Shown: positions 1 to 6,684, counted from the first letter of the stretch. The stretch is 14,325 nt of DNA from Actinomycetota bacterium (GCA_019425105.1 JAHYYD010000032.1:1-14325); one strand, 5' to 3'. The notes: a model not told the origin generated them from the letters alone. A program made the numbers and translations.

Positions 1-373
1 TCGGGTCGTCGATGACGGCCTTGCCGAAGGGGAAGCAGGTGATCGGGATCATCTTGAGGTTGGCGATGGCCAGCGGGATGCCGACAATCGTGATGGCCTG
101 CGCGGCGGCGGTGGTGACGTGGCCGATGGCGAGCCACAGGCCCGCAACGAGGAACCACACGAGGTTCATGAGAGCCGAGCCCGTGCCCGCGCCCGGCTGG
201 TCGACGACGCTCTTACCGAAGGGCCACAGCACGTATCCGGCGATGCGGAAGCAGGCCACGCCCGCGGGGATCGTGACGATGAAGATGCAGGCGACGACAC
301 CCGCGAGGAGGTATCCCAGGAAGAGCGGGAGCCCTCCGAAGAGGAACCAGATGATGTTGAGCAGGGTACGCAT
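1..373 (-). CDS. yccF: YccF-family (DUF307) inner membrane protein, 3' end cut by window edge
   Basis: Reading the minus strand from ATG at 373 gives 124 codons without a stop up to the window edge, so only the C-terminal tail is missing. The protein is built as two similar halves, each with a hydrophobic stretch (N-terminal MRTLLNIIWFLFGG; then NLVWFLVAGLWLAIGH) followed by a T/G-I-P-x-A motif and a W/C-x-FPFGK-type motif (LWPFGKSVVD and TCFPFGKAVIDDP). This duplicated pattern is characteristic of the small YccF membrane proteins, whose function is not established. The start is supported by the Shine-Dalgarno AAAGGA about 6 nt upstream. It is divergent from the PLP-homeostasis gene. Family assignment is from motif recognition; no function is claimed. 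Confidence 0.88.
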   Translation of the reverse strand, partial: MRTLLNIIWFLFGGLPLFLGYLLAGVVACIFIVTIPAGVACFRIAGYVLWPFGKSVVDQPGAGTGSALMNLVWFLVAGLWLAIGHVTTAAAQAITIVGIPLAIANLKMIPITCFPFGKAVIDDP

Positions 374-418
374 GGCGTGTCCTTTCGTTGATCTGTGAAC
401 ATACTAGTCTGACACGCC
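374..418 (-). promoter_or_regulatory. Promoter region of the yccF-like gene with flanking 8-bp inverted repeat
   Basis: On the minus strand a TAGTAT -10-like hexamer lies at 406-401, about 27 nt before the ATG. An exact inverted repeat, GGCGTGTC (374-381) and GACACGCC (411-418), brackets the -10 box and ribosome binding site with a 29-bp spacer. The hexamer is seen directly; its use as a promoter, and the repeat as an operator, are inference. No convincing -35 is visible. Confidence 0.4.
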
Positions 419-431
419 GCGCCGCTCAGAT

Positions 432-482
432 GTCCCTGAGTCGCCCCTGATTGGCCCCTGAAAGTTACTCCGCGCGTACCAT
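432..482 (+). promoter_or_regulatory. yggS promoter: three 11-bp-phased CCCTGA repeats and a TACCAT -10 box
   Basis: CCCTGA occurs at 434-439, 445-450 and 456-461, each exactly 11 bp after the last (about one helical turn). A TACCAT -10-like hexamer follows at 477-482, ending 6 nt before the yggS ATG, the geometry of a leaderless transcript. The third repeat covers the position where a -35 box would be. A DNA-binding regulator touching one face of the helix is an inference from the spacing. Confidence 0.5.
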
Positions 483-488
483 GAGGGC

Positions 489-1187
489 ATGAGTATTCCC
501 GAGGCCATCGCCGCTGCCCGCGACCGCATCGACCGCGCGACATCCGCGTGCGGCCGCACCGATTCGGTGCACCTGGAGCTGGCGGTCAAGACGCGCACGC
601 CCGAGGAATGCCGCGAAGCCGCCGCTGCCCTGCGTGAGGCGGGCCTGCCCATCCTGCTCGGCCACAACCGCGTGCAGGAGGCGCGCGCGACGGTGGAGGC
701 GATCCGCGAGGTGCCCGGCGCGCGCATCCACTTAATCGGCCCCCTGCAGTCCAACAAGATCAACCACGCGTTGGCCTGCGTGGACGCGATCGAGTCGCTG
801 GACTCCCCCTCTTTGGCTGCGAAGATCGACGCGCGCGCGACCGGCACGCTCCCGGTGTTCGTTGAGGTGAACGTCTCGGGCGAGGCCACGAAGCACGGCT
901 GCGACCCCGCCGACGTCTCCGAGCTGATCGACGCGGTCGAGGCCTCGGCCCACCTGCAGCTCGCGGGCTTCATGACGGTGGGCCTGAACTCCCCTGTCGA
1001 GGCCGACGTGCGCGCCGCCTACGCGCAGCTGCGCGGCATCAGGGACGAGGCCGCATCTCGCCTGGGCGTCGAAGAGTCGGACCTGGCGCTCTCGATGGGC
1101 ATGAGCCGCGACCTGGAGTGGGCCATCGCCGAGGGGGCGACAATCGTGCGCCTGGGGACCGCTATCTTCGGAGAACGCCGCGCCTGA
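489..1187 (+). CDS. yggS: YggS/PLPBP family pyridoxal-5'-phosphate homeostasis protein
   Basis: 232 residues, the usual size of this single-domain PLP-binding TIM-barrel family (YggS, PROSC/PLPBP), which buffers free PLP in the cytoplasm and affects amino-acid and vitamin B6 balance without a demonstrated catalytic activity. Visible landmarks: the PLP lysine K34 in LAVKTRT; GHNRVQE (58-64), where most homologues have GEN; the HLIGPLQSNK motif (81-90); EVNVSGEATKHG (126-137); GFMTVG (160-165); and the phosphate-binding C-terminal SMGMSRD and VRLGTAIFG stretch (202-228). The ATG at 489 is chosen because the family alignment begins there and a TACCAT box sits 6 nt upstream; there is no properly spaced Shine-Dalgarno. 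In many actinobacteria yggS lies in the division cluster near sepF, but here its neighbours are yccF and marC. Confidence 0.95.
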   Translation: MSIPEAIAAARDRIDRATSACGRTDSVHLELAVKTRTPEECREAAAALREAGLPILLGHNRVQEARATVEAIREVPGARIHLIGPLQSNKINHALACVDAIESLDSPSLAAKIDARATGTLPVFVEVNVSGEATKHGCDPADVSELIDAVEASAHLQLAGFMTVGLNSPVEADVRAAYAQLRGIRDEAASRLGVEESDLALSMGMSRDLEWAIAEGATIVRLGTAIFGERRA

Positions 1188-1221
1188 GCGGACCGCTCGT
1201 TCGCGCGAGCACAGCGACGAC

Positions 1222-1227
1222 TAGGAT
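1222..1227 (+). promoter_or_regulatory. -10 box TAGGAT, probable leaderless promoter of the marC-like gene
   Basis: TAGGAT ends 7 nt before the ATG at 1235, so initiation would fall on or next to the start codon. It lies in the 47-bp gap after yggS, so the marC-like gene may be transcribed separately from yggS as well as by read-through. A short GCTCG/CGAGC hairpin (1195-1210) precedes it. No clear -35. Confidence 0.45.
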
Positions 1228-1234
1228 TGTCCGC

Positions 1235-1855
1235 ATGATGACTGTTCTCGCTGGAATGTCCGCCGCGATCCTTGCGCTCGCCCCGATCACCAACCCGATC
1301 GGGGGTCTCGCGGCGTTCGCAGGACTCACCGCCGACAATGCTCCGGCTGCTGTGCGCTCGCAGGCATGGAAGACAGGCATCTACGTGTTCGCCATCCTGA
1401 CGGTGTTCGCGGTCAGCGGCTCGCTCATCATGCATTTCTTCGGCTTCGACCTACCCTCGCTGCAGATCGCGGGTGGCTTGGTCGTCGCGCACTCGGGTTT
1501 CTCGATGCTGGAAAACAAGCGCCGTGCCACCCACGAGGAGGCTCAGCACGCGACCTCCAAGCCGGACGTATCCTTCTCCCCCATGGCACTCCCCCTCATC
1601 GCGGGGCCCGGCTCGATCGGCGTGGTTATCGCGCTGGCCGCCCGCAACACGGCCATCGGTTTTCATGTCGGCATCGTCCTGGGAATCGCGGTGACAGCCG
1701 CCGTCATCGCGCTGCTGCTGCGCTACGGCACGCCCTGGATCGACAAGCTGGGTGCCACCGGAGTCGGCGCGATCGTGCGCATCATGGGCTTCCTGATCCT
1801 CGTCATCGGCGTCGAGCTCATCATCCACGGGGTGCGCGCACTCCAGCTCTTCTAA
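1235..1855 (+). CDS. MarC family integral membrane protein
   Basis: 206 residues from the ATG at 1235 and almost entirely hydrophobic, with about six membrane segments (roughly 4-30, 48-66, 73-92, 116-137, 141-163, 178-200). MarC-family signatures are visible: APITNPIG near the N-terminus (16-23), SLQIAGGLVV (75-84), the SPMALPLIAGPGSI motif (115-128) and the C-terminal RIMGFLILVIGVELIIHGV stretch (182-200). Family members (MarC, YhgN, YchE) are inner membrane proteins; an antibiotic-resistance role once suggested for MarC was not upheld and no transported substrate is agreed. The frame is open further upstream, but I start at 1235 because homology begins there and TAGGAT sits 7 nt upstream. 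The next codon is also ATG. Transcription is convergent with the lipoate ligase gene. Confidence 0.9.
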   Translation: MMTVLAGMSAAILALAPITNPIGGLAAFAGLTADNAPAAVRSQAWKTGIYVFAILTVFAVSGSLIMHFFGFDLPSLQIAGGLVVAHSGFSMLENKRRATHEEAQHATSKPDVSFSPMALPLIAGPGSIGVVIALAARNTAIGFHVGIVLGIAVTAAVIALLLRYGTPWIDKLGATGVGAIVRIMGFLILVIGVELIIHGVRALQLF

Positions 1856-1861
1856 GCGGAA

Positions 1862-1901
1862 GCCCGCCCCGGCCTCGTCGATGAGACGAAACTGAAGCGG
1901 G
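1862..1901. terminator. Possible bidirectional terminator between marC-like and lplA-like genes
   Basis: In the 67-bp convergent gap, GCCCGC (1862-1867) can pair with GCGGGC (1896-1901), enclosing a second stem TCGTC/GACGA (1875-1879 with 1885-1889). There is no T-run on either strand, so termination is only inferred from position. The inner part belongs to a 27-bp sequence repeated upstream of ilvD. Confidence 0.35.
1866..1892 (+). repeat. 27-bp dispersed repeat, copy 1
   Basis: This stretch (gcccc-ggcctcgtc then atgagacgaaac, with G at 1880) recurs in inverted orientation at 4910-4936 with one mismatch. Both copies are intergenic and contain an internal TCGTC/GACGA dyad. Confidence 0.6.
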
Positions 1902-1922
1902 CAGCCACGAAAACGCGGGCGC

Positions 1923-2972
1923 TCAGGGGATGCGGTGCACCCACTCCTCGCGCGCGAACTTCGTCTCGCAGCGCTTGCGTGCGACCTCGAGGTCCGCCTC
2001 GGTGATGGTGCCGACCGTGGCGTTGTACTTCTCCTTGAAGTGGTCGAAGAACGCCTGGAGGATCTCCTCGCGGGGAAGGCCGGTCTGGGAGCGCATGGGG
2101 TCCACGCGCTTGACGGCGCTGCGGGTGCCCTTGTCGCGGATCTTCTCCATGCCGATGCGCAGGACTTCGTTCATCTTGATGGCGTCGATGTCGTAGGCCA
2201 TGGTCACGTGGTGGACCATGTAGCCGTTGGCCCAGCGTTTCTGCGCGGCGCCGCCGATCTTGCCGAATTCGGAGGCGATGTCGTTGAGCGGCACGTACTT
2301 AGCCTTGATGCCCAGCTTTTCGAGGACCTCCATGACCCACTGATCGAGGTAGGGGTAGGCCTGCTCGAAGCTCATTCCCTCCACGAGGGCGGTGGGGATG
2401 ACGAGCGAGTAGGTGATGCAGTTGCCGGGCTCCATGAACATGGCGCCGCCGCCGGTGACGCGCCGGGACACGGTGATGCCGTATCGCTCCACGCCGTCTT
2501 GCTGGATTTCGTTTTGGTAGGACTGGAAGGAGCCGATGACGACCTGCGGGCCGTTCCACTCCCACAGGCGCATGAAGGGCTTGCGGCGCCCCGCGGCCAC
2601 GTCTTCGACCAGGGTTTCGTCCATGGCGACGTTGATCATCGGGTCGACGACGGGGCCGTGGATGACGTCGAAGTCGATGTCGTCCCACGACAGGGCGGCA
2701 CCCAGCGCCCGGCGTACGGCGATGCCGACGGCCTCGGGGGTCACCCCCATGAGGGTGTCGCCTTCGTGGAGGGCACCCTCCACGCGCGCAGCCAGATCCT
2801 TCGCGCTCGACGAGGCCGGGGCCCCTTCGAGGGACGCGGTGATCCGGGTGAGCGCGTCGTCGGGGTCGAGGAAGAAGTCGCCGGACACGCTCACGCGCGC
2901 GAGGCGATCCTCCTCCACGTCGGTGTCGACGACGACGAGCTTTCCTCCGGGGACTTTGTACTCTCCATGCAT
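1923..2972 (-). CDS. Lipoate-protein ligase family protein with N-terminal accessory domain
   Basis: 349 residues. The C-terminal two-thirds is a lipoate/biotin ligase (BPL_LplA_LipB) domain that would activate lipoate and attach it to E2 or GcvH lysines: RRVTGGGA (170-177, matching the RR-x-GGGA lipoyl-AMP loop), NCITYSL (184-190) and GKIGGAAQ (237-244), whose K238 fits the conserved adenylate-binding lysine. The first ~90 residues (MHGEYKVPGGKL..., SGDFFLDPDDAL) resemble the small lipoate-ligase accessory domain that is C-terminal in E. coli LplA and a separate protein (LplB) in Thermoplasma, so domain order is swapped relative to E. coli. Start at 2972 is supported by homology and a TACAAT box 7 nt upstream. 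It lies 23 bp after ilvD on the same strand. Octanoyl- versus lipoate specificity cannot be told. Confidence 0.88.
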   Translation of the reverse strand: MHGEYKVPGGKLVVVDTDVEEDRLARVSVSGDFFLDPDDALTRITASLEGAPASSSAKDLAARVEGALHEGDTLMGVTPEAVGIAVRRALGAALSWDDIDFDVIHGPVVDPMINVAMDETLVEDVAAGRRKPFMRLWEWNGPQVVIGSFQSYQNEIQQDGVERYGITVSRRVTGGGAMFMEPGNCITYSLVIPTALVEGMSFEQAYPYLDQWVMEVLEKLGIKAKYVPLNDIASEFGKIGGAAQKRWANGYMVHHVTMAYDIDAIKMNEVLRIGMEKIRDKGTRSAVKRVDPMRSQTGLPREEILQAFFDHFKEKYNATVGTITEADLEVARKRCETKFAREEWVHRIP

Positions 2973-2979
2973 GCCCACG

Positions 2980-2985
2980 ATTGTA
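2980..2985 (-). promoter_or_regulatory. -10 box TACAAT, probable leaderless promoter of the lplA-like gene
   Basis: TACAAT on the minus strand ends 7 nt before the ATG at 2972, inside the 23-bp gap after the ilvD stop. This lets the ligase gene be transcribed independently of ilvD; a -35 would lie within the ilvD 3' end, but no good match is seen. Confidence 0.5.
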
Positions 2986-2995
2986 GGCGCTCCGC

Positions 2996-4843
2996 TCACG
3001 CCCAGTCGGGCAGGACGCGCACGCCGCCCTTGTCGGCGGACGCAGCGAGCATGCCGTAGACGCGCAGGGCGTCGGAGACCTTGCGGACGCGAGGCTTGGA
3101 GGGCTTCCACGGCGCGGCGCCCTTTTCGGCGCGGCGGCGCTCGAGTTCCTCGTCGCTCACGTTCGCGCGCAGGACGCGGTTGTTGACGTCGATTTCGATC
3201 TCGTCGCCGGTGCGCACGAGGCCGATCGCGCCCCCGGCCGCGGCCTCGGGCGAGATGTGACCGAGGGAGATGCCGGACGTGCCGCCGGAGAAGCGGCCGT
3301 CGGTGATGAGCGCGCACTTCTTGCCCAGGCCCAGGCCCTTGAGGTAGGAGGTCGGGTAGAGCATTTCCTGCATGCCGGGGCCGCCCTTGGGGCCCTCGTA
3401 CAAGATGACGACGACGTCGCCTTCCTTGACTTGCTTGCTGAGGATGGCCTCGACGGCTTCCTCCTGGGATTCGACGACGAAGGCCTTGCCGACGAAGTGG
3501 AAGAGGGACTCGTCGATGCCAGCGGACTTGATGATTGCGCCGTTGGCGGCGATGTTGCCGTAGAGGACGGCCAGGCCGCCGTCCTTCGTGTAGGCGTGCT
3601 CGACGGAGCGGATGCAGCCGTTCTCCGAGTCGGTGTCGAGGGACTCGAACAGGTTGGCGGTCGAGAAGGCCTGGGTGGTGCGCACGCCACCGGGGGCGGC
3701 GAGGAAGCGGTGCTTGGCCTCGTCGGTGGCGCTCCCGCTGCGCACGTCCCACGCGCCCAGCCAGTCGGTGAGGTTGTCGGAGTGGACGGAGTGGACGTCG
3801 CGGTGGAGCAGGCCCGCGCGGTCGAGCTCGCCGAGCAGGGCGGGGATGCCGCCGGCGCGGTGGACGTGCTCGATGTGGTAGGTCGTCGAGTTGGGGGCCA
3901 CCTTGCACAGGCAGGGCACGCGGCGCGAGATCGCGTCGATGTCGTCGAGCGTGAAGTCGACGCCGGCCTCGTTGGCGATGGCGAGGATGTGCAGGACGGT
4001 GTTGGTGGAGCCGCCCATGGCCACGTCCAGGCTCATGGCGTTCTCGAAGGCTTCCTTGGTCGCGATGGAGCGCGGCAGGACCGAGTCGTCCTCGTTGTCG
4101 TAGTAGGCGCGGCACATGTCGACGATGCGCGTGCCGGCCTCGGTGAAGAGCTTCTTGCGTTCGATCTGGGTGGCCAGGGTGGTGCCGTTGCCGGGCAGGG
4201 CCAGGCCGATGGCCTCGTTGAGGCAGTTCATGGAGTTCGCGGTGAACATGCCGGCGCAGGAGCCGCAGGTGGGGCACGCGTTGGCTTCGATGCTGGCGAG
4301 CTGGTTGTCGCTGACGGAGTCGTCGACGGCCATGACCATGGCGTCGATGAGGTCGAGGCGGTGCTCGACGACGCCGTCGACGGCAGCGCCGGATTCCATG
4401 GGGCCGCCGGAGACGAAGATGGTGGGGATGTTCAGGCGCATGGCGGCCAGGAGCATGCCGGGGGTGATCTTGTCGCAGTTGGAGATGCACACGAGGGCGT
4501 CGGCGCGGTGCGCATTGACCATGGTTTCGACGCAGTCGGCGATGAGGTCGCGGCTGGGCAGGGAGTAGAGCATGCCGTCGTGGCCCATGGCGATGCCGTC
4601 GTCGACGGCGATCGTGTTGAATTCCTTGGCGACGCCACCGGCTGCTTCGATGGCTCCGGCGACGAGGTCGCCCATGTTCTTCAGGTGCACGTGGCCGGGG
4701 ACGAACTGGGTGTAGGAGTTGGCGATGGCGATGATCGGCTTGCCGAAGTCGCCGTCCGTCATGCCCGTGGCGCGCCACAGGGCGCGCGCTCCGGCCATGT
4801 TGCGGCCCTGGGTGGATGTTGCCGAGCGCAGCGGGCGACTCAT
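2996..4843 (-). CDS. ilvD: Dihydroxy-acid dehydratase
   Basis: 615 residues, matching the ~616 of E. coli IlvD. It dehydrates 2,3-dihydroxy-isovalerate and 2,3-dihydroxy-3-methylvalerate to the keto acids for valine, isoleucine, leucine and pantothenate. Clear signatures: [15 protein letters not shown] (14-28), [15 protein letters not shown] (74-88), the Fe-S/Mg motif [12 protein letters not shown] (119-130, C123) and [20 protein letters not shown] (189-208, C190/C193/C196), and near the C-terminus the [17 protein letters not shown] and [12 protein letters not shown] motifs. Residues around 40-45 read IANSYT rather than the P-C-N of [2Fe-2S]-type enzymes, suggesting the E. coli-like cluster class. 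The start at 4843 ([10 protein letters not shown]) follows AGAAAGG; the frame stays open 26 codons upstream but those codons do not align. No other ilv gene is in the window. Confidence 0.97.
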   Translation of the reverse strand: MSRPLRSATSTQGRNMAGARALWRATGMTDGDFGKPIIAIANSYTQFVPGHVHLKNMGDLVAGAIEAAGGVAKEFNTIAVDDGIAMGHDGMLYSLPSRDLIADCVETMVNAHRADALVCISNCDKITPGMLLAAMRLNIPTIFVSGGPMESGAAVDGVVEHRLDLIDAMVMAVDDSVSDNQLASIEANACPTCGSCAGMFTANSMNCLNEAIGLALPGNGTTLATQIERKKLFTEAGTRIVDMCRAYYDNEDDSVLPRSIATKEAFENAMSLDVAMGGSTNTVLHILAIANEAGVDFTLDDIDAISRRVPCLCKVAPNSTTYHIEHVHRAGGIPALLGELDRAGLLHRDVHSVHSDNLTDWLGAWDVRSGSATDEAKHRFLAAPGGVRTTQAFSTANLFESLDTDSENGCIRSVEHAYTKDGGLAVLYGNIAANGAIIKSAGIDESLFHFVGKAFVVESQEEAVEAILSKQVKEGDVVVILYEGPKGGPGMQEMLYPTSYLKGLGLGKKCALITDGRFSGGTSGISLGHISPEAAAGGAIGLVRTGDEIEIDVNNRVLRANVSDEELERRRAEKGAAPWKPSKPRVRKVSDALRVYGMLAASADKGGVRVLPDWA

Positions 4844-5165
4844 GATGTGCCTTTCTTTTGCCTTGTAATGACTCAACAGTAGGAGCGTGGGCGCTGCGTT
4901 TCCGTGCGGGTTTCGTCTCATGGACGAGGCCGGGGCTGGGTGGGGGCGGTTTTCGCGCGGGATTTCGGGGACTGTGGTGAGTGGGTCGCCGTGTCAGTGG
5001 GTGGACGCTTGTGGGCGTGATTGCAAGGAAAACGCAAGGAGCACGTGCGTGAATTAGCGTCTTGTCAGATGAGTAGTTGATCGCATTGGTCACGCTTCGG
5101 ACATTCGGCCTCGTTCTCGACGCGCGAAACGTAGGCTGGGTGCACAGATTAGAGAAAGGACTGCG
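4844..5165. promoter_or_regulatory. Divergent ilvD / metE-like intergenic region
   Basis: 322 bp without a credible gene. Towards ilvD: TACTGT at 4881-4876 (minus) could be a -10, giving a ~25-nt leader carrying AGAAAGG. Towards the methyltransferase: TAGGCT at 5132-5137 could be a -10, with AAAGGA (5155-5160) as ribosome binding site. Between them are a 27-bp repeat copy (4910-4936), two direct GCAAGGA repeats 11 bp apart (5023-5029, 5034-5040) and the palindrome GCACGTGC (5041-5048). I saw no S-box, T-box, cobalamin riboswitch or McbR-like site. Promoter calls are inference from hexamers. Confidence 0.45.
4910..4936 (-). repeat. 27-bp dispersed repeat, copy 2 (inverted)
   Basis: Reverse complement of the 1866-1892 element with a single difference (C instead of G at the middle position). 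It lies upstream of the putative ilvD -10 box. Confidence 0.6.
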
Positions 5166-6359
5166 ATGACCATTCGCACCACTCATGTTGGTTCCCTGCC
5201 CCGCACCCCCGAGCTGATCGAGGCGAATCGTGCGCGCCGTGAGGGTTCGCTCGGCGAGGCTGACTTCACGTCGCTGCTGCAGGATCAGGTTGACGGCGTT
5301 GTGAAGCGTCAGGCTGAGATTGGCCTGGATATCGTCAATGACGGCGAGTACGGTCACGCGATGATCGACACGGTTGATTACGGCGCGTGGTGGACGTATT
5401 CCTTCTCGCGTTTCGGTGGGCTGTCCTTTGAGGACGTGCAGCGTTTTGATGTGCGTCCTCCGGCTGGCCGTGACGGTCGCCTGTCTTTCTCGTCGTTCGC
5501 TGAGCGCCGCGACTGGCAGCGTTTCGCGGACGCATACGCGGATCCGGATTCGGGTATTCACATTGCGAACCGCAACCCGATCGCGTTCCCGACGATCACG
5601 GGTGAGCTGACCTATATCGGTGCCGAGGCCGTGGAGCGCGATATTACGGGCACGAAGCACGCGCTGGAGGCGGCAGGCAAGCCCGTGTCGGATGGTTTCG
5701 TGGCGGCGATTTCGCCGGGTTCGGCGGCTCGCGTGGCCAACGCGTTCTACGAGGACGACGAGGCCGTGGTGTGGGCGTGCGCGGATGTGCTGCGCGAGGA
5801 GTACAAGCGCATTACGGACGCGGGCCTGACGGTGCAGATTGATGCGCCGGATATCGCGGAGGGCTGGGATCAGATGAACCCGGAGCCCTCTGTTGAGGAT
5901 TACCGTGCATTCTCGCGCGTGCGTATTGACGCGCTGAACCACGCGCTGGAGGGCATTGACCCGTCTCTGGTGCGTTTCCACGTGTGCTGGGGTTCGTGGC
6001 ACGGCCCGCACACGACGGATATCCCGTTCAAGGACATCGTGGATCTGGCTCTGCTGGTGAACGCGAATGGCCTGACGTTCGAGGCGGCGAATGCTCGCCA
6101 CGCGCACGAGTGGACGATTTGGCGCGACATCGAACTGCCTGAGGGCAAGTACCTGATCCCGGGCGTCGTGTCGCACTCGACGAACGTTGTGGAGCACCCG
6201 GAGCTGGTGGCTCAGCGTATCCGCCAGTTCGCGGACATTGTGGGCGACGAGCGTGTAGTGGCGTCGACGGACTGTGGCCTGGGCGGCCGCATCTACCCGT
6301 CGATTGCGTGGGCGAAGCTGGAGGCTCTTGCCGAGGGCGCTCGTCTCGCATCGAAGTGA
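5166..6359 (+). CDS. MetE C-terminal-like (COG0620) zinc methyltransferase, stand-alone catalytic domain
   Basis: 397 residues corresponding to the catalytic C-terminal barrel of cobalamin-independent methionine synthase, without the ~350-residue N-terminal folate-binding duplicate of full MetE. The zinc ligands are all recognisable: H272-x-C274 in RFHVCWGSWHG, E306 in LTFEAANARH and C370 in STDCGLGGRIYPS. HVGSLPRTPELI (7-18), IVNDGEYG (56-63) and QIDAPDIA (224-231) fit the substrate-binding motifs of MetE-like proteins. Related stand-alone proteins include B. subtilis YxjG/YxjH, core-MetE and the Mes families of folate-independent methionine synthases, plus coenzyme M transferases; which one this is cannot be decided by eye, so the methyl donor is unknown. 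AAAGGA precedes the ATG at good spacing. A strong terminator follows, so it is probably monocistronic. Confidence 0.88.
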   Translation: MTIRTTHVGSLPRTPELIEANRARREGSLGEADFTSLLQDQVDGVVKRQAEIGLDIVNDGEYGHAMIDTVDYGAWWTYSFSRFGGLSFEDVQRFDVRPPAGRDGRLSFSSFAERRDWQRFADAYADPDSGIHIANRNPIAFPTITGELTYIGAEAVERDITGTKHALEAAGKPVSDGFVAAISPGSAARVANAFYEDDEAVVWACADVLREEYKRITDAGLTVQIDAPDIAEGWDQMNPEPSVEDYRAFSRVRIDALNHALEGIDPSLVRFHVCWGSWHGPHTTDIPFKDIVDLALLVNANGLTFEAANARHAHEWTIWRDIELPEGKYLIPGVVSHSTNVVEHPELVAQRIRQFADIVGDERVVASTDCGLGGRIYPSIAWAKLEALAEGARLASK

Positions 6360-6380
6360 TCGCCTGACTGCTGGCCTGGG

Positions 6381-6418
6381 GCGCGCGGGGTGGATGAGTA
6401 TCCACCCCGCGCGCTTTT
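6381..6418 (+). terminator. Strong rho-independent terminator of the metE-like gene
   Basis: A perfect 15-bp stem (6381-6395 with 6400-6414, mostly G/C), GAGT tetraloop and TTTT tail starts 21 bp after the stop codon. Textbook intrinsic terminator; it isolates the methyltransferase gene from the operon downstream. Confidence 0.93.
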
Positions 6419-6433
6419 CCCAGGGTTTTCTCA

Positions 6434-6558
6434 GCCAAAGCTCCCCGTTCTTTGAGCTTGGCGTCACACAATGGATTGTGTGTTGCAGCCCCCGTTTCCG
6501 GGTCGGCTCGCCGCGGTGGGGATCGCACACCGCGTCGGGTTCCGGGATTGGGGGCTGC
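6434..6558. other. Non-coding stretch with three consecutive inverted repeats
   Basis: Three dyads lie end to end. (1) 6434-6443 with 6454-6462: 9 pairs and one bulged A around a 10-nt loop. (2) CACACAAT-gg-ATTGTGTG, 6465-6482, perfect 8-bp arms. (3) GCAGCCCCC (6485-6493) with GGGGGCTGC (6550-6558), 9 perfect pairs, enclosing a further perfect CGCGGTG/CACCGCG stem (6512-6518 with 6528-6534). None has a T-tail. It could be a structured RNA, operator sites for the operon that starts at 6685, or a remnant. The pairing is seen directly; any role is speculation. Confidence 0.45.
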
Positions 6559-6601
6559 GGCACGTCTGGGGTCATCTGATCATCCCCCTCTCAATTCATT
6601 T

Positions 6602-6641
6602 CTCCGTCATGCGGAAAACGGAGCCCTTTCTTCGTTATTCT
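6602..6641 (+). promoter_or_regulatory. Possible promoter of the lipoprotein-ABC operon
   Basis: A TATTCT -10-like hexamer at 6636-6641 lies in the most AT-rich patch of the window, about 43 nt upstream of the lipoprotein ATG. Just upstream is a 6-bp dyad CTCCGT (6602-6607) / ACGGAG (6618-6623) overlapping the expected -35 position. No consensus -35. The region 6559-6601 holds nothing recognisable. Confidence 0.35.
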
Positions 6642-6684
6642 GGAAGTAAGCACCCATTGTCGAGGCTGTTCGAGGGAGAACATC

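Noticed and set aside
1118..1234. Upstream extension of the marC-like gene into yggS
   Set aside because: The added residues are not hydrophobic or MarC-like and would overlap yggS by 70 bp; the ATG at 1235 fits the family and the TAGGAT box.
3257..4882. 541-codon open frame antisense to ilvD
   Set aside because: Gly/Val/Asp/Ala-biased translation is the mirror of ilvD codon structure; no domain motif and no ribosome binding site. The same holds for the 618-codon plus frame at 12272-14128 antisense to the CydC-like gene.
6485..6558. tRNA-sized (74-nt) closed fold
   Set aside because: The end stem is 9 bp, there is no D-arm, anticodon arm or GGTTCGA-type T-loop in the right places; not a tRNA.
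1923..6575. A stop-free minus-strand frame of about 1,550 codons spanning lplA-like, ilvD and the methyltransferase gene
   Set aside because: Only the last 349 codons are a real protein. The rest runs out of frame through ilvD and antisense to the methyltransferase, with arginine/histidine/proline-rich low-complexity translation typical of GC-rich DNA.
6452..6649. Small open frames in the gap before the lipoprotein gene
   Set aside because: No ribosome binding site, overlap with hairpin sequence, and translations rich in Arg/Gly without any recognisable pattern.
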